A DNA stretch of 34,150 bases from Reinekea blandensis MED297 (GTDB lineage: Bacteria > Pseudomonadota > Gammaproteobacteria > Pseudomonadales > Natronospirillaceae), in the NCBI RefSeq assembly GCF_000153185.1, contig NZ_CH724153.1, forward strand, positions 1 to 34,150, given 5' to 3'. The notes beneath the pieces were generated by a model that worked only from the letters and a program-made list of their open reading frames with translations, did not search any database and was not told the DNA's origin. This document shows, piece after piece, positions 15,970 to 23,681 of the stretch (its first letter is position 1; every line of letters starts with the position of its first letter). The translations under genes were made by a program, and so were the position numbers.

Positions 15970-16842
15970 GTGTTAATTCGAATTTTTGAAATTGTTGCGC
16001 CCATTCTTTTTGTGGTTCTGGTGGGCTTTTTTTACGCTCGTAAACGACGTCCCAATCTGGACCACGCGAACTCGTTGAACATTGATGTGTTCGTTCCGTT
16101 TCTGATTCTTGCGGTGTTTACCGGCCAGTCGATTGATGTCGCACAGTACAAAACGCTGATGCTGGTGGTCGCCGGTCTCACCCTGGTTCCGGGCTTGCTG
16201 GCCATTCCGGTCTGCCGTTTGTTGAACGTTCATTGGAAAACGCTGCTGCCACCCATGATGTTTAAGAACAGCGGCAACCTGGGCATTCCTCTGTTGTTGC
16301 TTGCCTTTGGCGAAGACGCGCTGCCCGCCATTCTGATGATGTTTATTGTGGAAAATACGCTGCATTTCAGCGTCGGACTGTGGATGTTATCCACCGGTGC
16401 CAGGAACCTGAAGTTTTTACTGCAGCCGATGATGATGGCGACTATTTTGGGGTTGTCATTGTCGATGGCCGAGATCACCTTACCGGAGTGGCTGGTGACC
16501 GGGTTTGAACTGCTTGGCGACATCGCCGTTCCGCTGATGCTGTTTGCGTTGGGTGTGCGTATGACGGACCTGGATTTCCACGGCTGGCGTTTGGGTGTGT
16601 TTGGTGCTTTGCTGGCGCCGGCTCTGGGGTTATTGGCCGCCTGGCCGATTCTCAGTTGGTTGAGTCTGCCACCCGACCAGGAAAAGATGGCCTGGATTTT
16701 CGCGGCGCTGCCCCCGGCTGTGTTGAACTATCTGGTCGCTGAGCGTTATCGGCAGGAGCCGGACAAGGTCGCCTCTATTGTGATGTTTGCCAATGCCGGT
16801 GCGGTGGTTATTATTCCTCTGATTCTTTTCTGGGTACTGTGA
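15970..16842 (+). CDS. AEC-family (auxin efflux carrier-like) permease
   Basis: This is a 290-residue membrane protein with about ten spans in two repeats. The family pattern [14 protein letters not shown] appears in the middle of the first half, and the second half has ALGVRMTDL. Bacterial AEC proteins export or import small organic acids such as malonate or malate, but the substrate is not predictable. A GTG codon at 15970 is used as start. The stop codon lies next to the HisI start (3 bp apart), so the two are likely translationally coupled. Confidence 0.88.
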   Translation: MLIRIFEIVAPILFVVLVGFFYARKRRPNLDHANSLNIDVFVPFLILAVFTGQSIDVAQYKTLMLVVAGLTLVPGLLAIPVCRLLNVHWKTLLPPMMFKNSGNLGIPLLLLAFGEDALPAILMMFIVENTLHFSVGLWMLSTGARNLKFLLQPMMMATILGLSLSMAEITLPEWLVTGFELLGDIAVPLMLFALGVRMTDLDFHGWRLGVFGALLAPALGLLAAWPILSWLSLPPDQEKMAWIFAALPPAVLNYLVAERYRQEPDKVASIVMFANAGAVVIIPLILFWVL

Positions 16843-16844
16843 CA

Positions 16845-17255
16845 ATGTTTAAAACATGGGAAAAACTGCCAGCGCAATCGCAACTTGAACTGGATACCTT
16901 TATTGCAGAGTTGCGATATAACGACGACGGTTTGATTCCGGCCATTGCCCAACAGCACGACACAGGTGAGGTGTTGATGATGGCCTGGATGAACGATCGA
17001 TCGATTCAGGAAACCCTGAACACCGGGCAGGTGTGTTATTGGTCACGGTCCCGTCAGACGTACTGGCGTAAAGGGGAAAGCTCGGGTCATCAGCAGAAGC
17101 TGGTGTCCATGCGCGCCGATTGTGATGGCGATACGCTGTTGCTGTTAGTCGACCAGAAAGGCCCGGCTTGCCACACTAATCGTCGGTCGTGTTTCTTTTT
17201 CGAGGCCGATCAGGAATCGGTGCGGGTCAACAGTGATGTGGGCTCCGGGTTGTAA
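16845..17255 (+). CDS. hisI: Phosphoribosyl-AMP cyclohydrolase
   Basis: HisI opens the adenine ring of phosphoribosyl-AMP, the third step of histidine synthesis. The 136-residue form is a stand-alone cyclohydrolase without the HisE pyrophosphohydrolase domain. Zinc ligands are C93, C109 and C116 ([17 protein letters not shown]). Magnesium-binding aspartates D92, D94 and D96 lie in the same motif, and the conserved WSRSR/YWRKGE region is present. ATG 16845 is preferred; GTG at 16839 overlaps the AEC stop and would add two residues. It is separated from any other his gene and follows a permease, so it may be expressed outside the his operon. Confidence 0.94.
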   Translation: MFKTWEKLPAQSQLELDTFIAELRYNDDGLIPAIAQQHDTGEVLMMAWMNDRSIQETLNTGQVCYWSRSRQTYWRKGESSGHQQKLVSMRADCDGDTLLLLVDQKGPACHTNRRSCFFFEADQESVRVNSDVGSGL

Positions 17256-17267
17256 CGTCACTCTTGA

Positions 17268-18188
17268 TCAGGGTTCGTCTTTGGTCAGCCGGATATTGTC
17301 AAAATACAGGGTTTGCGGTGCTGTTGGGGCGACCATAAACCATTGCACTTCAACGATGGCGCTGAGGTCCATGCGGCGATCAGCGGGCGCGCTTGCAATG
17401 TCTTGGATGGGAATCTGTATGGTATGCCAGCCTGGCGACAGTTCTAAGCTGGTATTGAACCGATCCTGAAACTGAAAGTTCCCCTCGCGTTCATGAGCGC
17501 GATCATGAATGCGAAGTGACAGTTTAACGAGCTCGTCTGAAGGGTTAAAAACGTCATAGGAGAAGCTGTGATAGCCCTGCCAGTTTTTTAACGGGTAGCG
17601 AAGTTTAAATGTCGCAAACCTTGAGGGCCGAAACGTCACCGCACCGCTGAACTGACCTTCAGAGACGTTCTCAGTCTCTGTCTCAAACTGATCTTTCCAG
17701 CGGTGTGATGCCGATGGTTCTTCGAAATTTTCAATCACGGGTGTCCGGCTTTGAATCTTCCAGTCCAGCCAGCCGGTGCGAAACAGACCGGTTAAATCGA
17801 AGACGAGGGCCACACCCAGTGCCGCACTGACAACCACGGGAATCATCGAGCGGTTGATGAACAGCAGCACGATCCATGCTCCGATCAGATTACGCAGAAC
17901 ATCCAACAGGCTGAAGCTGCGCCCGATACCCATCTGCAGCGTTTCGATGATCAGGCTGATCAGTAAGACCGATCCTAACAAACGGAACGCTTGAGACCGT
18001 GAACGCACAGGAATATAGCTGTGCCAGAGCAATGTAACCAATGCGAACAGGGCCAGATGGCCCATGTTCCAAAGGTAGCGCATGGCCGGCAGCTCGAACC
18101 CGGAAGGACCGCCGATAAACAAAAACGCTACGGCGGGGATCAGGGGGACGAACAGTAGCAGGCGTTGGGTTTTAAGCACCGGCAGCAA
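17268..18188 (-). CDS. VanZ-type membrane protein with a C-terminal jelly-roll-like domain
   Basis: The first 125 residues hold about four membrane spans and the VanZ-like core (MRYLWNMGHLALFALVTLLWHSYIP, then ETLQMGIGRSFSLLDVLRNLIG). From about 145 on, the sequence is soluble and beta-rich (ENFEEPSASHRWKD ... FSYDVFNPSDELVKLSLRIHD ... GWHTIQIPI ... LYFDNIRL). That is the pattern of a CIA30 or galactose-binding-like carbohydrate-recognition fold. The start is TTG at 18188, supported by AGAGG six bases upstream. It overlaps the upstream aminotransferase by 17 bases, so translation is coupled. VanZ relates to teicoplanin resistance in enterococci, but most VanZ-like proteins have no known role; a cell-envelope glycan function is a guess. 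Confidence 0.8.
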   Translation of the reverse strand: MLPVLKTQRLLLFVPLIPAVAFLFIGGPSGFELPAMRYLWNMGHLALFALVTLLWHSYIPVRSRSQAFRLLGSVLLISLIIETLQMGIGRSFSLLDVLRNLIGAWIVLLFINRSMIPVVVSAALGVALVFDLTGLFRTGWLDWKIQSRTPVIENFEEPSASHRWKDQFETETENVSEGQFSGAVTFRPSRFATFKLRYPLKNWQGYHSFSYDVFNPSDELVKLSLRIHDRAHEREGNFQFQDRFNTSLELSPGWHTIQIPIQDIASAPADRRMDLSAIVEVQWFMVAPTAPQTLYFDNIRLTKDEP

Positions 18189-19353
18189 TGAACGCCTCTA
18201 CCAGCGTATCGATCTCCGATTCTTTGAGTCCGGCGACATTCACCCGACCGCCACCAACAATATAAATACCGTGGTTGTGCTTTAACTCGGCAATGATGTC
18301 ATCGCTTAAACCGGTTAATGAAAACATCCCTTTGTGTTGACCAAAATAATCAAAACGCTCTGTTTGGGTTTTTTCCCGGAAGGCTTTAACCAATGCGCTG
18401 CGTAAGCCGTTGACGCGTCTGTTCATGGCGTCCAGTTCATCGCGCCAGCTTTTGGTCAAAGACTCCGAGGTCAGAATCGCGTGGACGATCGCCGCACCAT
18501 GGGCCGGTGGCATGGAGTAAGAGCCACGGGACAGCTCGCACATTTTCGCGCGGGCGTTGGACGCAATCTGTTTGTTTTTGGACAGAATAATGGCCGCGCC
18601 GGTTCGGTCCCGGTAAAGGCCGAAGTTTTTCGAACAGGAGGTGGAAATCACCATTTCTTCGACAGCGTCTGCCAGTACCTGCAAACCTTGAGCATCGGCT
18701 TCAAGAGAATCGCCCAGGCCCTGATAAGCGATGTCAATGAACGGCAGAAACCCGTTTTTCGTTGCCAGTTCTGCGATACGGTGCCAGCTGTCGAGACTGA
18801 TGTCGGCCCCGCTGGGGTTGTGACAACAGCCGTGAAGCAGCACGACATCTTTTGGTCCGAGGGATTCCAGCGTGGCCAGCATGGCCGGTTCATTGACCAG
18901 TCGGGTTTCAGCGTTCAGGTACGGATAAGTTTTCACCGTCAATCCGGCTTTTTCCATAATGGGACGATGATTGATGTAGCTCGGATCGCTGATCCAGACG
19001 GTACTGCCCGGAGCGGTCACCGCGATCAGATCGGCGATCATGCGCAGTGCACCACTGGCGCCAGGCGTTTGTAACGCGATGGCTCGCTTGCATTGCGACT
19101 CTGTCAGCACGAGCTTCAGGATTTCTTCATTGAACGCTTCGTCGCCGGTCAGGCCTTGATAAGCTTTGGTGGTTTGGTTGGCCAACAGCAGCGCTTCGGC
19201 GTCATGCACTGCCTGCATAACAGGGGTAATGCCTGCGTCATTTCGGTAAACGCCGATGCCCAGATCAATTTTGTTTTCTCGCGGGTCGTTACGGTACTCG
19301 GCAATCAAAGACAGAATCGGGTCACCTTTCGGTGTGGCTAGCTGTTCGAACAT
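18172..19353 (-). CDS. Aromatic/aspartate aminotransferase (AspC/TyrB family)
   Basis: This is a 393-residue class I-alpha aminotransferase, most like bacterial AspC/TyrB. It makes or uses aspartate and aromatic amino acids. Active-site residues are N179 (CCHNPSG), D207 and Y210 (IDIAYQG), the Schiff-base lysine K242 (STSCSKNFGLYRDRTG), and the C-terminal substrate-binding arginine in GGGRVNVAGL. Length matches the family (about 396). GGAGAGACC precedes the ATG. The end overlaps the VanZ-type gene. TyrB and AspC cannot be told apart from sequence alone, so no symbol is given. Confidence 0.92.
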   Translation of the reverse strand: MFEQLATPKGDPILSLIAEYRNDPRENKIDLGIGVYRNDAGITPVMQAVHDAEALLLANQTTKAYQGLTGDEAFNEEILKLVLTESQCKRAIALQTPGASGALRMIADLIAVTAPGSTVWISDPSYINHRPIMEKAGLTVKTYPYLNAETRLVNEPAMLATLESLGPKDVVLLHGCCHNPSGADISLDSWHRIAELATKNGFLPFIDIAYQGLGDSLEADAQGLQVLADAVEEMVISTSCSKNFGLYRDRTGAAIILSKNKQIASNARAKMCELSRGSYSMPPAHGAAIVHAILTSESLTKSWRDELDAMNRRVNGLRSALVKAFREKTQTERFDYFGQHKGMFSLTGLSDDIIAELKHNHGIYIVGGGRVNVAGLKESEIDTLVEAFIAAGA

Positions 19354-19485
19354 GGTCTCTCCGGAAATAGATGAAACAGGCTCGGGTAGGATACCGCGTT
19401 TTGCCCGATTTACGAATGGCTTCTCAGCGGTGAGTGTCTTTGCCAGTAAAGGCAGTGAGACGCCCGTTCATCAAAGCAGACAGAC

Positions 19486-19514
19486 TTATTCGTTTCTGCC
19501 TTCGATGATACAAT
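19486..19514 (+). promoter_or_regulatory. Possible sigma-70 promoter for the YbjN gene
   Basis: A TACAAT -10 (19509-19514) with a weak TTATTC -35 (19486-19491) at 17-bp spacing lies 28 bp upstream of the GTG start. The -10 is good, the -35 is poor. Confidence 0.35.
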
Positions 19515-19542
19515 GCCGCCAAACTCAACAGGGTAATATGGC

Positions 19543-19998
19543 GTGGTAAACAGAAAGACCGTTCAGACATGGATCGAAGCCAACAACTGGGAGGCGTTTG
19601 TCTGTCAGGATTGCGAAGGCATTCATTTGCCCGCCTGGGAGGGCCGGGATTCAGTTCTGGAATCCCGCTGTTTTGTTGAGACCTCCCGTCTTTACTGGCT
19701 GACGGAAATTGCTATCCGTCCATCCGCCGTGTTGCCTTTGCAGGGCGCTGTTCATTTTATGAACTACGACTACGGTCTGCTGAAAGTGATGATTGCTATG
19801 GCTGATGATGACGTTCCGCGTTTGTTGCTGACGCACGCCTTACCGGTTGCTCACCTCAATGAACAGCATTTCGTTAGCTGGATGAATCAGCTCAACGAAG
19901 AAATGGAAGCTGTATACAAACACCTTGCCGAAATGGATGTGTTATTGCCCGAAGACAACGACGACTTTTCGTCGAACTTCGACGATCAACTGCACTGA
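19543..19998 (+). CDS. YbjN-domain protein
   Basis: This is a 151-residue acidic cytoplasmic protein with no membrane span. The fold pattern resembles YbjN/type III secretion chaperone-like domains: a basic N-terminal helix, then strands around RLYWLTEIAI and AVHFMNYDYGLLKVMIAMADDD, then a helical C-terminus (HFVSWMNQLNEEMEAVYKHLAEMDVL) and a strongly acidic tail. The start is GTG 19543 with AGGG about 10 bases upstream. It stands alone, divergent from the aminotransferase, and converges on the anti-sigma-like gene with only 11 bp between stop codons. Its role is unknown; E. coli YbjN affects motility and stress phenotypes. Confidence 0.75.
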   Translation: MVNRKTVQTWIEANNWEAFVCQDCEGIHLPAWEGRDSVLESRCFVETSRLYWLTEIAIRPSAVLPLQGAVHFMNYDYGLLKVMIAMADDDVPRLLLTHALPVAHLNEQHFVSWMNQLNEEMEAVYKHLAEMDVLLPEDNDDFSSNFDDQLH

Positions 19999-20009
19999 TC
20001 TTGCCAGAG

Positions 20010-20651
20010 TTACCGGTCGGCGTCAGTTGTTGTTTCAGATGAGCAGGGCGACGCTTGCAGGGCGTTCACTTTCCAGTCGTCATCGCGCCAGGTCAGTTCC
20101 AGCCATTGATCATCAGGTCGGCCCTTCAGAACATCGGCCATGACGGCTTCTCCCTGACAGTCTATGGCGATGCCCTGTTGACTATCGATGATCTTAAGAT
20201 TGAGACCATTAACGGCCTGCTCCGGACGTAACGGTGCCAGGTTCTGTTCTTCGAGCGCGGGTACAGCGGGTTCCGCCATCACCACGATTTCGTCTGCAAC
20301 GATGCTATCCGCCGAGAACGCTTCGTAATCACCCATCGGCGCCTCAGATGTTGACTTTGATAGCTGGCGCGCCGCGGGCGCGGGAGCTACAGGTGCGGCC
20401 AGTGATGAATCTGCGACGGTTTCAAAATCCGCTTGGGTTAGGACCGATGTCGTTTCCAGCGATGGACGTAAAACCAAAAACACCAAAATCAGTGACGCCA
20501 TCACGGGCGCGACGGCGACCCAACGGGGTCGGCGAGTCGTTTTGGCCGACAATTTTGCATGCATAGTCTGGTGCAGTGACGCCGGAGCCGGATGTCGTTG
20601 GCGGCGGTTTCGATACAGAGAATCGAGCGATGTCTGCTTTCGGTCAGTCAT
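20010..20651 (-). CDS. Single-span anti-sigma-like protein
   Basis: This is a 213-residue protein. It has a basic N-terminal cytoplasmic part (1-43), one hydrophobic span (about 44-61, WVAVAPVMASLILVFLVL), then a periplasmic region rich in Ala, Pro, Ser and acidic residues (65-150) and a compact C-terminal segment (about 150-205). It overlaps the ECF sigma gene by eight bases and follows it, the classic position of an anti-sigma factor. It lacks the H-x3-C-x2-C zinc motif of the ZAS family, so assignment rests on context and topology. The C-terminal part contains a cysteine pair (IDCQG and SPCSS). Confidence 0.68.
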   Translation of the reverse strand: MTDRKQTSLDSLYRNRRQRHPAPASLHQTMHAKLSAKTTRRPRWVAVAPVMASLILVFLVLRPSLETTSVLTQADFETVADSSLAAPVAPAPAARQLSKSTSEAPMGDYEAFSADSIVADEIVVMAEPAVPALEEQNLAPLRPEQAVNGLNLKIIDSQQGIAIDCQGEAVMADVLKGRPDDQWLELTWRDDDWKVNALQASPCSSETTTDADR

Positions 20652-21252
20652 GATTCTCCTCCAGAGAGTGCTTCAGTTGTTGGCGGGCAAACCTGAGTCG
20701 GCTTTTAATGGTTTCCGGTTTATCGTGAGTGATGAGGGCAATATCGGCCAGAGAAAACCCTTCCAACTGAAGTGATATAGCCTCGCGCTGTACAAAAGGC
20801 AGAGCCGTAAGCGCCTGATCAAAGGCCTCATTGAGATCGTCGCGTTCGGTAAAGGTCAGGGTGACGTGTTCGTCATCGATGGTGCGGTCGATTGCGCTGT
20901 CGTCAGTACTCGGCCATTGCCAGCGCTGTTGACGGCGCAACTCATCAACTGTCCGATTCCGCCCGACGGTAAACAGCCAGGTTCTGAATGAGGCTGCCTG
21001 TGCCTGATATTGATCGGGGCGTTCGATTAACCCTGTCCAGACCTGTTGACTGATGTCCTCGGCCAGTACTGGGTCTGCGAGTGTCAGCAGAAAGTGATAC
21101 AGCGCGTTGCAATGGCGCCGTATCAAAAGATCCATGGCGGCCGTTGACCCGGCCGTTCGATAGTGTTCCAGCAAATCACCATCTGGCCAGTCGGTCCATG
21201 CACTGGCATGCCTTGTCTGCCACCAGGTCTGCAGGTTTGAAATCAGGGTCAA
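20644..21252 (-). CDS. ECF-type RNA polymerase sigma factor
   Basis: The 202-residue form starting at TTG 21252 has region 2 (about 20-100: AMDLLIRRHCNALYHFLLTLADPVLAEDISQQVWTGL and FRTWLFTVGRNRTVDELRR) and region 4 (about 135-190: ALPFVQREAISLQLEGFSLADIALITHDKPETIKSRL). It lacks region 3, as ECF factors do. The upstream frame to 21315 would overlap the VWA gene by 67 bases. A TTG whose last two bases start the VWA stop codon (TTGA) fits tight translational coupling better. It should direct polymerase to its own operon or to envelope-related genes, and the downstream membrane protein probably restrains it. Confidence 0.87.
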   Translation of the reverse strand: MTLISNLQTWWQTRHASAWTDWPDGDLLEHYRTAGSTAAMDLLIRRHCNALYHFLLTLADPVLAEDISQQVWTGLIERPDQYQAQAASFRTWLFTVGRNRTVDELRRQQRWQWPSTDDSAIDRTIDDEHVTLTFTERDDLNEAFDQALTALPFVQREAISLQLEGFSLADIALITHDKPETIKSRLRFARQQLKHSLEENHD

Positions 21253-22916
21253 TCGGCGTGTTCCATGCTTTGCAGGTTTCGCATCAAGGTTACCAGTTCC
21301 TGTCGATATCCCCAACGATCCTCCTGCAGGCTCGGGCCGATATAATCAATGGCATCGTTAATGGACCAATCTCTGAGGTAGGGACTGCCGCGCAATATCT
21401 CAGCGAAACCGGCCACGCCGATGGCCAGGGCTTGGCGTTGAGAGCTTGATTGCATGGGTGTGTCAGTGATGGCCTGACTGAGCAGGCGGCTGTGCGCTTC
21501 ATCGGGCAGTTTGTATCGGGCTTTGACGAAAGCGATTTCCCCACCGACGGTGTCGCTGAGGTCATCGTCCTGATAACGCAGAGGGTCGCTGAACCGAAAC
21601 TCGCTGTCTCGACGCACAATTTCATAGAGGGCGGTGACGGCATGACCTGAGCCCATTTCCCCAGCATCGATGGCGTCGTTGTTAAAATCTTCACGGGCTA
21701 ACAGACGGTTGTCATAACCGATGAGACGGTATTCGGCGACCTGTGCCGGATTGAACTCAATCTGAATTTTGACGTCTTTCGCCACCGTCTGAAGTGTCGC
21801 CGCCAGTTGCGTGGCAAACAGCTTGCGGGCTTCCTGATAGCTGTCGAGATAGTAGGCCGTTCCGTTACCGTGATTGGACAGTTCTTCCATCAGTGCATCA
21901 TTGTAGTTGCCGGTACCAAAGCCGAGCACGCTGAGAAAGACACCCGCTTCACGTTTACGTTCGATGAGCGCCTTTAACTCGGTAAGGCTGGTGGTGCCGA
22001 CATTGAAATCACCATCGGTGCCGATGAATATCCGGTTAATGCCGTCAGGCAGATAGTTTGCCTGCGCCAGGTCATAGGCGAGATGAATGCCGGCACTGCC
22101 ATGAGTTCCGCCGCCGGCACGCAGTTGATTGATGGCCTGGTTTATTTGCGCTTTCTGATCACCGGACGTTGGCTCCAGAACCACACCTGATTGACCGGCA
22201 TACACGGCAATGGCAACACGATCCTGTGGACGCAGCTGACTGACCAGCAGATTGAAGCTGCGCTGCATCAGCGGCAGTTTATCCGGGCTGTTCATGGACC
22301 CGGATACATCCAGCAGAAACACCAGATTCAATGGCGGCAATGTTTTGAAGTCGCTCCGGTAGCTCTGCAAGGACACACGCACTAACTCCGTTTGTGGGTT
22401 CCAGGGCGTTTGCGTGCGCTCTGTGGAGATCTGAATGGGAGTGTTTGTTGTGTCAGGTGCCGGGAGCGCGTAGTCAAAGTAATTGATGAACTCTTCGACC
22501 CGGATGCTGTCAGCGGGTGGGCGCATGCCCTGGTTCAGAAAACGTCTCGCGTTGGTATAGCTGGCGGTGTCCACGTCGGTTGAAAATGTACTGACCGGAT
22601 CGGTCGCAACCTGCCGGATCGGACTGATGGGTGTCTTCGGATAGTTCTCACGGTTTTCCGAAACCGGCGGGTTGGGCATGGGAATGATTGGTGTTGAGCT
22701 CGGCAACACATAAGATTCCTGAACTTCAACGCGGCTTTTACTGGCGGCAAGAAAGACCTGGTCGGCTGAGTCCGTTTCGATGGCCCGGGTTTCCTCGGTG
22801 TGCACGGGTTCTTGCAAGACCGCCGGATCCGTCAGGGCACCATCAGTGGTTTGCGTACCGCAACTGAGTAACATCAGTGTCGCCACAACACTGAAAAAAT
22901 TGAGCGTCTTTGTCAT
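21249..22916 (-). CDS. YfbK-like VWA-domain lipoprotein
   Basis: This 555-residue protein has a lipoprotein signal peptide (basic start, hydrophobic core, LLSC with C19 as lipidated cysteine). A low-complexity linker (20-100) follows, then the von Willebrand factor N-terminal region (about 105-180, STDVDTASYTNARRFL). The VWA domain (about 195-370) carries a complete MIDAS, D203-V-S205-G-S207 in LLDVSGSM and a later TDGDFNVG loop. The C-terminal domain is of the DUF3520 type (YPLRD..., ending WGYRQELVTLMRNLQSMEHAD). The domain order matches E. coli YfbK. It is first in an operon with an ECF sigma factor and an anti-sigma-like protein, so it may be a surface sensor or an effector of that circuit. 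Confidence 0.87.
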   Translation of the reverse strand: MTKTLNFFSVVATLMLLSCGTQTTDGALTDPAVLQEPVHTEETRAIETDSADQVFLAASKSRVEVQESYVLPSSTPIIPMPNPPVSENRENYPKTPISPIRQVATDPVSTFSTDVDTASYTNARRFLNQGMRPPADSIRVEEFINYFDYALPAPDTTNTPIQISTERTQTPWNPQTELVRVSLQSYRSDFKTLPPLNLVFLLDVSGSMNSPDKLPLMQRSFNLLVSQLRPQDRVAIAVYAGQSGVVLEPTSGDQKAQINQAINQLRAGGGTHGSAGIHLAYDLAQANYLPDGINRIFIGTDGDFNVGTTSLTELKALIERKREAGVFLSVLGFGTGNYNDALMEELSNHGNGTAYYLDSYQEARKLFATQLAATLQTVAKDVKIQIEFNPAQVAEYRLIGYDNRLLAREDFNNDAIDAGEMGSGHAVTALYEIVRRDSEFRFSDPLRYQDDDLSDTVGGEIAFVKARYKLPDEAHSRLLSQAITDTPMQSSSQRQALAIGVAGFAEILRGSPYLRDWSINDAIDYIGPSLQEDRWGYRQELVTLMRNLQSMEHAD

Positions 22917-22921
22917 GAGAG

Positions 22922-22966
22922 GTGCTTCCTGAGTGTGAATGTTGTCTTTAAACGTTCAGGAAGCAC
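22922..22966. repeat. Perfect 11-bp inverted repeat in the VWA gene leader
   Basis: GTGCTTCCTGA (22922-22932) and TCAGGAAGCAC (22956-22966) are perfect inverted repeats with a 23-nt spacer. They start 6 bp upstream of the VWA start codon. On the minus strand the arm nearest the gene includes AGGAAG, the only purine-rich site that could serve as its ribosome-binding site. The repeat could therefore form a hairpin that hides the site, or serve as a pair of regulator half-sites. Confidence 0.6.
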
Positions 22967-22995
22967 AAAAGGGGTAAGCTGAGTTCGCTTTTTTT

Positions 22996-23538
22996 TTACA
23001 GTCGGCAGTTACTGAAGAGATAGTGCGACTGCACGAAGCCATTTTGGAAAGCTTTGGTGCTGACGTGTTTCAGCGGTACATCTCGATCCAGATGACCGAA
23101 CAGTGACACACCGTCTCCGATTAAAATCGGTAACGTGGTCAAGGTGATGTCGGTCAGCAGGTTTTCGTCGATAAACGACTGAATGGCGCGGGACCCGTCC
23201 ACGTAGACATGGGTATCGCCTTCAGCGCCCAGGATTTCGACCAGTTGTCCGGGCGTACCGTCGAACAGCTGGACCGAGTCCTTCAAAGACGGAGGAACAG
23301 CCTTCATGGTTTGGGATAAGACGATCACGCGTTGATGTTGAAAGGGCCATTGGGGAAAGGTCAGAATCCGCTGAAATGTTTTGCGACCCATAACCACCGA
23401 GCTGATGTCTTTAACAAAGGCTTCGTAGCCATAATCTTCGGTCGCGTCGGAGGTCGCGTTTTCCAGCCAGTCAATGCTCTGATCCGGACGGGCAATGAAT
23501 CCATCCAGGCTGGTGGCGATAAAAGCGGAAATCTGCAT
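22996..23538 (-). CDS. Dihydrofolate reductase-like protein (RibD C-terminal family)
   Basis: This 180-residue protein has the RibD-C/YwjB-type fold. The N-terminal strand reads ISAFIATSLDGFIARPD, followed by VVMGRKTFQRIL, RVIVLSQT, a THVYVDGSRAIQSFIDENLLTDITLTTLPILIGDGVSLF stretch, and a C-terminal GFVQSHYLF strand. Such proteins bind NADPH and are usually annotated as dihydrofolate reductase family, though most are not true DHFR and their substrates are unknown. AAGGA stands 8 bases before the ATG. A T9/A9 homopolymer overlaps the stop codon. Confidence 0.88.
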   Translation of the reverse strand: MQISAFIATSLDGFIARPDQSIDWLENATSDATEDYGYEAFVKDISSVVMGRKTFQRILTFPQWPFQHQRVIVLSQTMKAVPPSLKDSVQLFDGTPGQLVEILGAEGDTHVYVDGSRAIQSFIDENLLTDITLTTLPILIGDGVSLFGHLDRDVPLKHVSTKAFQNGFVQSHYLFSNCRL

Positions 23539-23629
23539 AACCGTAATCCTTAACTGAACGGTGAGAAAGTCAGTGTAGACGAGGCCATGCTGAGGTAAAA
23601 CTGATGCAGATCAGGATGGAAGAGGGTGT

Positions 23630-23650
23630 CGGGTACCCTGAGGGCACCCG
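23630..23650 (-). terminator. Hairpin downstream of the fumarase gene
   Basis: On the minus strand CGGGTGCCC and GGGTACCCG pair into a 9-bp stem with one G:T wobble and a 3-nt TCA loop, 32 nt after the fumarase stop. No T-run follows in that direction; the plus strand has three T. It is a likely 3'-end hairpin and a weak or Rho-assisted terminator. Confidence 0.5.
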
Positions 23651-23681
23651 TTTGGGCCACTAACGAGTGTGTATCAGGCCG

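Noticed and set aside
22989-22997. T9 tract as an intrinsic terminator on the plus strand
   Set aside because: The stem before it is only three pairs and no plus-strand gene ends there; it overlaps the stop codon of the minus-strand reductase.
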